Shown here piece after piece: positions 55,673 through 64,000 of a stretch of DNA of 64,000 nt. Under the pieces are notes generated by a model. The model did no database searches. It had not been told where the DNA came from and worked only from the letters and a program-made list of their open reading frames with translations. Source of the stretch: Acanthopleura granulata (Eukaryota; Mollusca; Polyplacophora; Chitonida; Chitonidae); NCBI GenBank assembly GCA_016165875.1, contig JABBOT010000015.1:2777653-2841652 (forward strand), given 5' to 3'. Each line of letters opens with the position of its first letter. The stretch's first letter is position 1. A program made the translations under genes and the position numbers.

Positions 55673-58600
55673 CTAAAATTCAAATATTTCAATTTTTAAT
55701 ATTTACTGAATGCTTTTGCAAAAAGTCTCAAAAGAGTTTCCAGAAACACACAATTTAGGTGTTTAAAGACACAGTTCCCAACCAAGGAAGAAAGAAATTT
55801 CAAATATCCTGTTTTCCAGGACTTTCAAGGTTCATCATGCACATTCAATTTAAAGTGGGTAGTTAAAAGTACAAACCTTCTCAAGGTGATGTTAGATGGA
55901 TACGTGCATAATTTGGCAGCTTATTCATTGGTGAATTTTGAATATTATGCACAACGATGTCTTACACTGAAGAACAAGGACTTTCAAAGATCCCAAATAG
56001 AACACTTTTTCAAAATCTTGAAAATGATATATTCATGGGTTTGAAACACAAAGGGGAGCTCTAAATACAAACACATACATTAGAGGACAGTGACTTCAAA
56101 CTCCATGAACAATAAATGCATTTCATTGTATCTGATGTTCATGATGTCTTTCCGAACGGCTGAAATCATAAACAAACTTTTACCTGTGCACCACAGTCTA
56201 CTCATATCGTTTACAAAAGCTGAACTCACTTGTTCCAAAAGCTTCCGTTTGCTCATTCCTTTCCTCAGTAGCTGTTTCTCTATAACCTTGGCATTGGCAG
56301 CATATGAATCAGCTATTTCTTTCTGAAATTAGCGATGTGTACAAGTTTTACTTCAAGTATCTGAGACTGGGCTGACAAAAGTGTATACAAAGTATTCATT
56401 TATTTGTATCATATTTATTATTTATTTATTTACATTTATATTTATGCTGTACGCAAGAATATTTCACTCATACAACAGCTGCCAGCATTATGGTAGGAAA
56501 AAACTGGGCAGAACCTGGGGGTAACCCATGACCACCCGCTGGTTGATGACAGGCCTTCCCTCACTTCCTCACTTATGGCCAGAGAGGAAGCCAGCATGAA
56601 CTGGACTTGAACTCGCAGGAACCAGGCTGATGAGAGGCTCCTGAGAATTGCGCTTATCTGGCACGTTAACCACTCAGTCACAGAGGCCATGCTCTGTATC
56701 AATGGCCAGCTTGGACATTAGTAAACGTCATGTCCCCTAAAGGTTTAGCACACCACCTGTACAATATCATGATGTGGACAACTGTATTATTGGCTTATCT
56801 AATTGCTGTTTTACATCGCCATTGCTTACTATTTGGTGTTTCATGTCGCACTTAGAAATTTTTTACTTTTATGACATCGGTCAGGTTAATTGATAGATGA
56901 TACTAGAGGGCTCAGGAAACGCTACTGGGCCAGTAGGAAACTACCACCTTTTGTCAGTTACCTGAGAAACCTCCTGACTTAAAGGTGTAGCTAAAACAGT
57001 GCAAATTGTATCACAACACACAGCCTTTGTCCACTGATGGGGAATAAGGGGAGACTACTCACAGCTTCTATTTCCTCCTCTTCTTCGTCTACTGTGGACA
57101 CTGTCACAGAGCTGAATTTACCCATGTTCTTTGTGTGCTTTGTCAGTGTGACCTGCCAATGACACAAACAAATCATTGTTACTTTACAATTCTACGGCTA
57201 TAACCAATGTAAGCAAACCATTCACTTACCGTAACCATAGCAACCATGACATACCATGATGGTTACCATAACAACACCATCAAACGACTGAAACTATAGT
57301 AACATCATCATCCCACAATTAAACCCACTGTACCTGAAACACCACACAGATGTAACAACACCACATACAATGCACATTTTATTAAAAAACCCATGTACCT
57401 CTCATCCCAAATGTAAGGCCAACAAATGATTATGCTTGACTGAATGACATACATTAAAGTTTGTTACGAAAAAACTCTTAATACAGCTCACCAAGTTTCT
57501 AATAATCATGATGATGTCATATGTCACTGTCACTCTTGATTTCTTATGGCTCCTTGCCAATGTGATGAGAAAACTCTCTTTGCTTCTCTACTTTGTATTT
57601 TCACTATGCAGGGTTTCTTCCAGCCACAGTTTCGTAGTGCTAACCACAAAGAAAAATACTTGAAAATTGAATTTTACAAAAATTTTGTATATTTTTGATA
57701 AAATAAATGAGTTTTAGATACATTTTTACATACATTTGTGATGAAAAATATTGAGTTTTCTGATTTGTTCAAATTGAGTTACTATAAAGAAATTGGCTAG
57801 TCAAAACCCTGCTATACCATGTAATTTTTTTAGCTTCCCTCGCAAATTTAACCCCTTTTACATCGTTGTCTCTGCACAGCTCTAGTCTTGTGATCTACTC
57901 CTACCTACACCATACCCCACTTTCAAATTTTTGAAAAACTGAAACCGACATGTACGTTGCAAATCAACACACACACACGTTAACACCTGAGTGAAATGAG
58001 CCTCAACAGATGAGTTAGGTATCTGAAAACTGTCCCTAAAGTATCTGTTATTTCACTTATTTTCTAGATTTTCCTTCACTTTTTTAATTTCAGTCAACTG
58101 TTTGAATTGTAAGGTGGGCTTTGAGGTCTATTGCCAGTGCCAAAGTATGCTGATGCAATTTTACATGTTGCTTACAACTGAGCTATCCAAAATTTAAAGT
58201 CGTGTTTCAGAGTAGGAAAAACTTCTTGTCATGTCAGAGTATATAAATAGCAGGCATACGGTTCATAAAGCAAAGTGTAGAACATACAATTGTTTTAAAC
58301 TCTTTAAATAAAGTTCTAAACAACACAACGAAAATATTTTTACGCATAGTTTTTCAGCTGTCCACCTGATGGGCTTTACTGTATTGTTTAGCTTTCCGTC
58401 ATGGCTGGCCTGACTAACCTTTTTTCTCGGCTCCTTGGCTATCTGACTGTACACATCTGTCTTCACACCCTCTCCCTCCCGCTTTAACGCCCCGTCCACA
58501 CTGAACATGATGTTGCTGTTTCCTTGGTGATGATAGAACATCCACAGGCCACACCTACATGTAGCAGCAGAATCAGATTTGCAATCACCTGACCAGTACA

Positions 58601-60432
58601 TGGAGAAGTCTTCACTATCTTCGAGATTTTGCAAAATGCAGAAACTTTCATCAAGAGGGAAGAAATCATATCATTTTCTTCTGTTATTCCCATGTGATAA
58701 AACACATTTTTTCTCTTCAGTCGGGAATATCTTTTTTTAATGACTTGCTGTGATATTTACAGTGTGTTGCTGAGACCCACATATCATCATGTGTATTATA
58801 TTTCAATGAACTGATAATGACATTTCAAGAAACTGAGAGCAATATGTGTGACAAGGAGTTATTCTGAAAACATGTAAGAACACCAAGCAGATCATGATAA
58901 ATACAGCTTTTAATGTCAAGTTTACCATATTTGTCGCGTAAAATGTGCTTCAAAATCATCATGTGATCTCTGTTTATTGTACTCAATTTATGTTTTATGG
59001 CTTACCTCTTACATTTTTGTCTGTATTGTTTCTCTATACCTTCAGGTCTGAAACAGATATTTCCATGTGATGCTATACAATTCATGCCCACAGCAAAACA
59101 ATTATCACACATCAGAGTTGTCTCCCTTTACAATGACAACCTATCGCTCCTCTCATGACAAGAAACCAAGAAAACAGGCAACTGTCTTTACAATGATCAA
59201 CATTCATTACAACAACATACTTGACTTCGGACACAGAACCCATAGGAACAAACAAACAGGTGTACGTATGTTTGTATGTATCTGACCAGTCCTTAATACT
59301 TGTGTGTGTGTGTGTGGCAGCAACAAGTACCATTTTTAAAATCTTTGGTATGTCCAGACCTTACATTGATTCCTCGAGGAGTATGCTCTAAACACTAGGC
59401 CACCAAGATAGTCTCAAACACATAATGTCCAGTGTTCATTACAAGTCAAATATCACATTCAATGCAACAATGCTATTTTACAGTAACCAACTTCATCTCT
59501 TTTCAGTGTTCACTGCACAAATGCACAATGGACAAGCAACAGTCATTTCTAGTTTACCGTCTCAGATAAATGATGTCGTCTGGGTCACATGTTAACTTAT
59601 AAGCGTGTTTCTGGCCATCAATAACTCTTGAGTTGTCTCTCTTCCTCAGTGGTAGTTTTTCCAATGGACAGTCTGAAAGAGAATAATGATCACATTATAC
59701 ATGCAAAAACATGTATATGTATATATTTCACAGACATCTATGAAATATATGCGCAGCACAATATTTAGTAGCTAGTTCAAAAGGTTCACAGATGCGCAGA
59801 TACACTCAATAATAAAATCGATCTGCAGCAAGAAATGTGCCCGTATTACTCCACATTTTATTTACTGGGGGTGGGGGTTGTAAAATACACGCTATCATCA
59901 TCATGTTTGTGTTGACTGTGCAATGGAAAGCCAGTTACTGTTGAACCTTGTTTCGTATTTTGTCAGATTTCTCGAATGCCAGTTATACCTTGTCAAATCC
60001 CTCAAAATGCACGAAACTGGTGCAAAATAAGGTCAGAAGGTCATTCAGCAGTATCCGGTTGTACGAGAAACAATGGTGGTCTTAAACAATGTGACGAACC
60101 TAAACCAACTATAATAAAAAATATAACAATAGAAGTATTTCCAACTTTCGTTTTCACTCACAAACTTTGTTTGTTTTTCCTTTTTCTTTTTTTTTTTTTT
60201 TTTTTTTAATGCGTACGTGTTTGATGGAATGGCCTGTTCAGTTTTGGACTGAGTAACAGGGTGAGGGTGACAAGTTCTGATTTCCCTGACGATCGACATT
60301 TGATTTCTTACCCAGAATAAGTGACATTTGTCCGCACAGACAGTAGTAAACGTAGAGCGGTTTTTCCCCCTGATATTCTTCCTGATCCTTTGTGTCGGTG
60401 CACACCACACTTCGTGACACGACTTTCGGCAT
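55619..60432 (-). CDS. STEEP1: STEEP1 (CXorf56) orthologue, STING ER-exit factor
   Basis: Seven minus-strand exons join in frame: 60432-60312, 59672-59558, 59047-59006, 58554-58419, 57152-57063, 56322-56230, 55672-55619 (TGA). Product 215 residues, close to the human protein of about 220. Begins [20 protein letters not shown] and contains [89 protein letters not shown] and terminal KGTLIDK. These match the conserved STEEP1 family from end to end. In mammals STEEP1 promotes STING exit from the ER by stimulating PI3P formation and membrane curvature; the role here is inferred from orthology. Two CxxC pairs (CLCGQ; KCKRCG) could bind a metal. All introns GT-AG. Divergent from CDK9, convergent with the MetX-like gene. 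Confidence 0.95.
56230..56322 (-). CDS. STEEP1: STEEP1 exon 6
   Basis: Acceptor AATTTCAG, donor CAA|GTGAGT. Encodes [20 protein letters not shown] and [11 protein letters not shown], a charged helical segment. Phase 0 at both ends. Confidence 0.95.
56397..56688 (-). repeat. tRNA-derived SINE, full length, in STEEP1 intron 5
   Basis: Sense with STEEP1. GGCCTCTGTGACTGAGTGG head, GAGTTCAAGTCCAGTTCATG B-box region, GGCTTCCTCTCTGGCCAT, long A/T tail with several AAATAAAT units. Its tail ends about 75 bp upstream of the exon 6 acceptor. Confidence 0.92.
56795..56905 (-). repeat. Possible decayed SINE 3' end
   Basis: TTTGGTGTTTCATGTCGCAC, TTATGACATCGGTCAGGTT resemble the SINE terminal region. Weak. 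Confidence 0.35.
57063..57152 (-). CDS. STEEP1: STEEP1 exon 5
   Basis: Acceptor TTGGCAG, donor GCT|GTGAGT. Encodes [20 protein letters not shown] and the acidic [10 protein letters not shown], the most conserved block of the family. Confidence 0.95.
57153..58418. other. STEEP1 intron 4
   Basis: Contains CA-rich imperfect tandem sequence around 57,230-57,350 (CAACCATGACATACCATGAT). No further exon. Confidence 0.5.
58419..58554 (-). CDS. STEEP1: STEEP1 exon 4
   Basis: Acceptor TACATGTAG, donor AAG|GTTAGT. Encodes [45 protein letters not shown]. Confidence 0.95.
59006..59047 (-). CDS. STEEP1: STEEP1 exon 3 (42-bp microexon)
   Basis: Acceptor CTGTTTCAG, donor AG|GTAAGC. Encodes [13 protein letters not shown]. 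It supplies the first Cys of the second CxxC pair and restores phase between exons 2 and 4. Confidence 0.93.
59558..59672 (-). CDS. STEEP1: STEEP1 exon 2
   Basis: Acceptor TCTTTCAG, donor CG|GTAAAC. Encodes [37 protein letters not shown]. Confidence 0.95.
59673..60311. other. STEEP1 intron 1
   Basis: Contains a long T run at 60,181-60,208. No exon. Confidence 0.5.
60312..60432 (-). CDS. STEEP1: STEEP1 exon 1
   Basis: ATG on the minus strand at 60,432, donor CTGG|GTAAGA. Encodes 40 residues, [20 protein letters not shown] through [10 protein letters not shown]. The start is fixed by the conserved [12 protein letters not shown] terminus. Confidence 0.95.
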
Positions 60433-60730
60433 CTTGTCCGCAAAATTCTGCTTCCAAACACAATCGTGTTACACGCTTTGCCGTTGTTGAAACGTTTGGA
60501 GAATTATGAAACCGGAACGTGCAAAACGTCATGAGTTTGTGAGCACCTTAGACGTCTCTACACAGGGGAGTTGTGCGTTGCAAAGTGCGTCTTCGATGTA
60601 TTCGATGGAAAACCTCTGTGAAGAGTAACCTATGTGCACGCAATTTGATGACGTTTTTCACACAGGCGGTCGATGGACACAGTCGCATGCGTGAAGTTTC
60701 CGTCTAGGTTTTACTCAAACTAAGTAGAAA
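60433..60730. promoter_or_regulatory. STEEP1-CDK9 bidirectional promoter region
   Basis: 298 bp separate the two divergent start codons. No TATA box in either direction. Two CRE/ATF-like half sites are visible (ACGTCAT at 60,526-60,532; TGACGT at 60,649-60,654). Head-to-head arrangement of housekeeping genes supports a shared TATA-less promoter, but the individual sites are speculative. Confidence 0.6.
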
Positions 60731-60822
60731 ATGAGTAAATCTTATGACGACATCGAATATCCATATTGTGATGATGTACTTAAGTACGAAAAACTGGCTA
60801 AAATCGGCCAAGGGACGTTCGG
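60731..60822 (+). CDS. CDK9: CDK9 exon 1
   Basis: ATG in GAAAATGAG context, donor GG|GTAAGA inside the glycine-rich loop. 30 codons plus 2 bases, ending KIGQGTF. Confidence 0.96.
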
Positions 60823-63499
60823 GTAAGAAGCACTGTCATGAGAATTGGTGTCTCGGCAACACGTGTTATTACTGGCGGAGAGAGAAAGAGAGTGACAAAG
60901 TTCCGCGTCATTAATTTCTTACACCTATCTTAGATCAGTTAGTGCGTTTTAAAACCGCTGCGACAAGCGATCCCCTCGGCTGATCATTGCTAATTTAGGA
61001 ACACAGATTTTAAAGGCTAGGCAGCGTCTAAATATCGATAGGAAAATACCCCTCGTTTTTCAAGTGGACCTCTTTTAGACGTTGTACCGGTAGCGTACAA
61101 CGTGTAATTCTTGAGGCTAGCCGTGGGGATTAGCGCACCAGTGCGGCATAATGACCCAGGTGTCTCTCACCAATGAGGTTGCTGTGAGTTTAGGTTCAGC
61201 TCATGCTGGCTTCCTCTCCGGCCATACGTGCTGAGGTCTGCCCGCAACCTGCGGATGGTTGTGGGTTTCCCCCGGGCTATGCTCGGTTTCCTTCCACCAT
61301 AATGCTGGCCAGCGTTGTATTAATAAAATATTCTTAAATATGGCATGAAAAATCAATAAAATAAATAAACAAATAAATACTGACTGATGACTGCCACTTT
61401 AGTGTTTAACTAGCTTCTCCCCATTAACATAAGACATACTTTCGCCCAATTATGCCATCACTGGCAAGGCAGCCAAATGAGGAAATTTATGTGAAATATG
61501 GAGTGACAGTCACATTCTCCCTGGACTAATATTGGCTTAATTTTGACTTATCGCTGCAGGCACATGGATTTACAACACACAAACATGGATTATACATCAT
61601 GACGTGTACTGAAAGGAATCTGTGAAACTTACACAAATACAAGTAGCTGTTAAACTTCTGGAAAATTTACGTATTTGTTATCTACCAGCCATTCAAATCT
61701 TACTGATGTAGGCTATGTCATCATTATGCAACACAGGTTGTTTGCTTGTGGTGTCATTTTAAACTCTTCACCTTAGACACTTTTAAGCTCTCCAACTGTT
61801 AAAGTGAAGTAATGAAAGAAAGAGGTAGCACTAATCTAATGACAAATTTATGCTCCAGGCACATCACAACTAGGCAGCAAATGTCTGTGATATTTTTTTT
61901 TTTTGTCCCCATTGATAAAGATGATATGCAAGGGAGATGTGTTTTTCTTTAGGCAGCATAACTTTGTGGTTGTCTGTCAATCTCTGGCTTGAAATTTTCA
62001 TGCACACGTGTGCAAAAGGTGGCTAGGAATGGTTTGAGCATGCATTTTGTAGCTCTGTATACGTTTGAGCGAACGCTGATGTGTTTATCATGTGTTCCAG
62101 TCATGCAAATTCGAAACATATATAACCTCTGAGATTCTATGATATTTGTAGGGAGGTGTTCAAGGCCAGAGACAAGTCCACAAAAAGGCATGTGGCTCTG
62201 AAGAAGGTGTTAATGGAAAACGAAAAGGAAGGGGTAAGGAATTCCCAAACTTCGTGTTTCAGATTACAGTCATGAAAACAGCACGTGGGAGGGTCTGTCA
62301 GCAACCTGCAGAAGATCATGGATTTCCCGTGGGCTTTACCATAATTGCTGGCTGCATTAAGTGAAATATTCTTGAGTACGGCGTAAAAATAAATGAATAA
62401 TCATCAAAAGAAAATGGCAGTTTATCATTAGTTTATACATATATGTAAACAGTGAATGAAGCAACACAGTACTGGAAATGTGTTATTTTGGCCTTAAAAA
62501 AAGCACAGTATGTGTATTTTCATTCCTTATTCATGTTAGTTTGTGGCTTTGTTTTATTTATTTATTTATTTATTTGATTGATGTTTTACGCCGTAATCAA
62601 GAATATTTTACTTATACGACGGTGGCCAGCATTATGGTGGGAGGAAACCGGGCAGAGCCACGACCATGTGCAGGTTGCTGGCAGACCTTCCCACTTACGG
62701 ACGGAGAGGAAGCCAGCATGAGCTGGTTTGTGGCTTTGTAATTTGCCTTTCAGTCACTAGGTCGAACATAGGTTGAAATCAGTAGCATTTTCACACACTG
62801 ATTCCATTGTGCTGGGTGCCTTTGTGACAGTGTAAGGCATACGATGGCTTCTCTCATGCAGTCTTACATGAAGTTTGCCGTCCTGAGGTTGACTTGCCTT
62901 TCACCAATTTGACACATCACACATGGAAAAGTCTGCCGGAATGACTAGTCATGGGTTGGTGGTTTACTCAGAGAACTCTGGTTTCCTGCACACTTTTTTC
63001 CTGTTTTGATATCAGTGAAAAATTCTTGAGTATGACATTATAAAACAACAAAATAAAGGTGGGAAGGCATGAAAAGTGTTATCAGTGCAACATAAATTAA
63101 CAAAAATTCAATATTGCCATTTGCCTAGTCTTTTGACCACCTGTTTTCCAACACTATGTCTTGGACATATTGTACATTTTACTTGTGAAACTTCATCAGT
63201 GGCTTGTTAAAGAAGAGTTGTTTACTCCCTGCACTCCAGTTTCCTCTGTCCATAAACATGTTACATTACAAATCTAAGAACAGAGAACATGTTAATGGGA
63301 AACTTGTTAACAAATGGGCCCAGATTGCAAAATAATTAACATTGAAAGCTCCTTCCGAAGACGCTGTCTGTGGATTTAGTGATCATATTTTTTTGTTCTG
63401 TTTTTCAGTTTCCCATCACCGCTCTGAGGGAGATCAAAATCCTGCAGCTACTGAAGAATGAAAATGTTGTTGATCTCATTGAAATATGCAGGACAAAAA
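60731..63499 (+). CDS. CDK9: Cyclin-dependent kinase 9 (P-TEFb kinase), 5' exons only
   Basis: Exons 60731-60822, 62152-62233 and 63409-63499 give the first 88 residues plus one base; the gene continues beyond the window. CDK9 with cyclin T forms P-TEFb, which phosphorylates RNA polymerase II and pausing factors to release promoter-proximal pausing. Diagnostic features: N terminus MSKSYDDIEYPYCDDVLKYE, glycine loop KIGQGTFGEVF (25-34), ATP-binding Lys48 in VALKK, and the PITALRE cyclin-contact helix at 60-66, the motif that first named this kinase. Then IKILQLLKNENVVDLIEICR. Residue positions coincide with the human numbering as I recall it. All splice sites are GT-AG. Confidence 0.97.
61113..61378 (+). 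repeat. tRNA-derived SINE, full length, in CDK9 intron 1
   Basis: GCTAGCCGTGGGGATTAGCG head, GCGGCATAATGACCCAGGTG, GGCTTCCTCTCCGGCCATAC, CCTGCGGATGGTTGTGGGTT, TCCTTCCACCATAATGCTGG and an AAATAAACAAATAAAT tail. Confidence 0.93.
61379..62151. other. CDK9 intron 1, 3' part
   Basis: T run at 61,892-61,903. No exon or repeat recognised. Confidence 0.5.
62152..62233 (+). CDS. CDK9: CDK9 exon 2
   Basis: Acceptor ATTTGTAG, donor GGG|GTAAGG. Encodes EVFKARDKSTKRHVALKK, VLMENEKEG, with the ATP-anchoring lysine. Confidence 0.96.
62280..62402 (+). repeat. SINE 3'-half
   Basis: GGAGGGTCTGTCAGCAACCT, GATCATGGATTTCCCGTGG, TAAGTGAAATATTCTTGAGT, ACGGCGTAAAAATAAATGAA. CDK9 intron 2. Confidence 0.85.
62548..62726 (-). 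repeat. SINE, head truncated
   Basis: TTTATTTATTTATTTATTTG tail, TGTTTTACGCCGTAATCAAG, TATGGTGGGAGGAAACCGGG, CTTCCCACTTACGGACGGAG, GCCAGCATGAGCTGG. Opposite orientation to the copy 146 bp upstream. Confidence 0.92.
62960..63060 (+). repeat. Probable decayed SINE 3' end
   Basis: CTCTGGTTTCCTGCACAC, ATCAGTGAAAAATTCTTGAG, TATGACATTATAAAACAACA, AAATAAAG. Diverged but in the family order. Confidence 0.5.
63409..63499 (+). CDS. CDK9: CDK9 exon 3: PITALRE helix
   Basis: Acceptor GTTTTTCAG, donor A|GTAAGT. Encodes FPITALREIKILQLLKNENV, VDLIEICRTK. Downstream exons lie past the window. Confidence 0.96.
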
Positions 63500-64000
63500 G
63501 TAAGTAAGATTGAGTTTACCAGTTCACATGGTCGCCTGTTCAAGAGCATCTTAAATCTGTACCCTTGCCACGTTACATTTTTGCACGAGGAGCAGTGACA
63601 CCCAAGTTGAGGGTTGAAACCCGATTTTGGACAGGGAATTTGTAGCAAGGCGAGCCTCCTTGTTCTGGAGTCCTTGTGTCCTGCCCTTTCTAAGTTGTGG
63701 CGTTACCTGCATTGCAGTTCAGTTTATCAGGTGATAAGATTTTGGGTAGAATTTTCGAGTTCATAATCAGATTTGAGAAGGTGCGCTTACGAAAGTTTTC
63801 AGATTGGCCATAACCAATCGGGACTTTTTAGCAAAATGTTGACTCAGTCTGAACCATCGACCTGCTTGTGCGTCTAATTTATTGATGAAGATGGTGAGAA
63901 AGCATGTATCATGCAGTAATACTGGGTGTATGTGTCCATTGCTTAAGCTGTTTTGATCTCGTTTCTGCACATGTATGTATATTTTGTTTTATATTTTAAT
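63500..64000. other. CDK9 intron 3, incomplete
   Basis: No exon matching the next CDK9 segment is seen before the window ends. Confidence 0.6.

Noticed and set aside
60045..60461. 138-codon minus-strand open frame over STEEP1 exon 1
   Set aside because: Different frame from the conserved STEEP1 peptide and contains a poly-lysine run from the T tract. A shadow.

Overview
This is eukaryotic, animal genomic DNA. Genes are split by canonical GT-AG introns, intergenic DNA is long, and a tRNA-derived SINE family is scattered throughout. The gene content (CCN matricellular protein, STEEP1, CDK9, and an organelle-type MetX-family acyltransferase that vertebrates lack) together with the SINE style suggests a marine invertebrate. 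A lophotrochozoan such as a mollusc or brachiopod is my best guess, but this is an inference and not proven by the sequence.

Layout. (1) 1-8,700: no gene recognised; it may be the 5' flank or first intron of the next gene. (2) 8,708-20,438, + strand: four exons of a CCN-family secreted protein, one domain per exon (IGFBP, VWC, TSP1, C-terminal cystine knot). The signal-peptide exon was not found. (3) 20,439-38,459: an 18 kb stretch with no recognisable gene, holding degraded SINEs, a foldback element, a local duplication and tandem arrays. (4) 38,460-50,971, + strand: a complete 11-exon gene for a 522-residue alpha/beta-hydrolase acyltransferase of the MetX (homoserine/serine O-acyltransferase) family with a mitochondrial-looking N terminus. 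All exon phases close and the catalytic Ser-Asp-His triad is present. The gene and its flanks contain seven different minisatellite arrays and several inverted repeats. (5) 55,619-60,432, - strand: a complete 7-exon STEEP1 (CXorf56) orthologue of 215 residues, convergent with the MetX-like gene. (6) 60,731-64,000, + strand: the first three exons of CDK9 (PITALRE kinase), running off the window. STEEP1 and CDK9 start codons are 298 bp apart, head to head, implying a shared bidirectional promoter.

The genes do not form a pathway. The most unusual item is the MetX-family enzyme in an animal genome, which could acylate serine or homoserine in sulfur amino-acid metabolism. The most unusual structural features are the minisatellite cluster around that gene and the inverted SINE pairs that bracket single exons.
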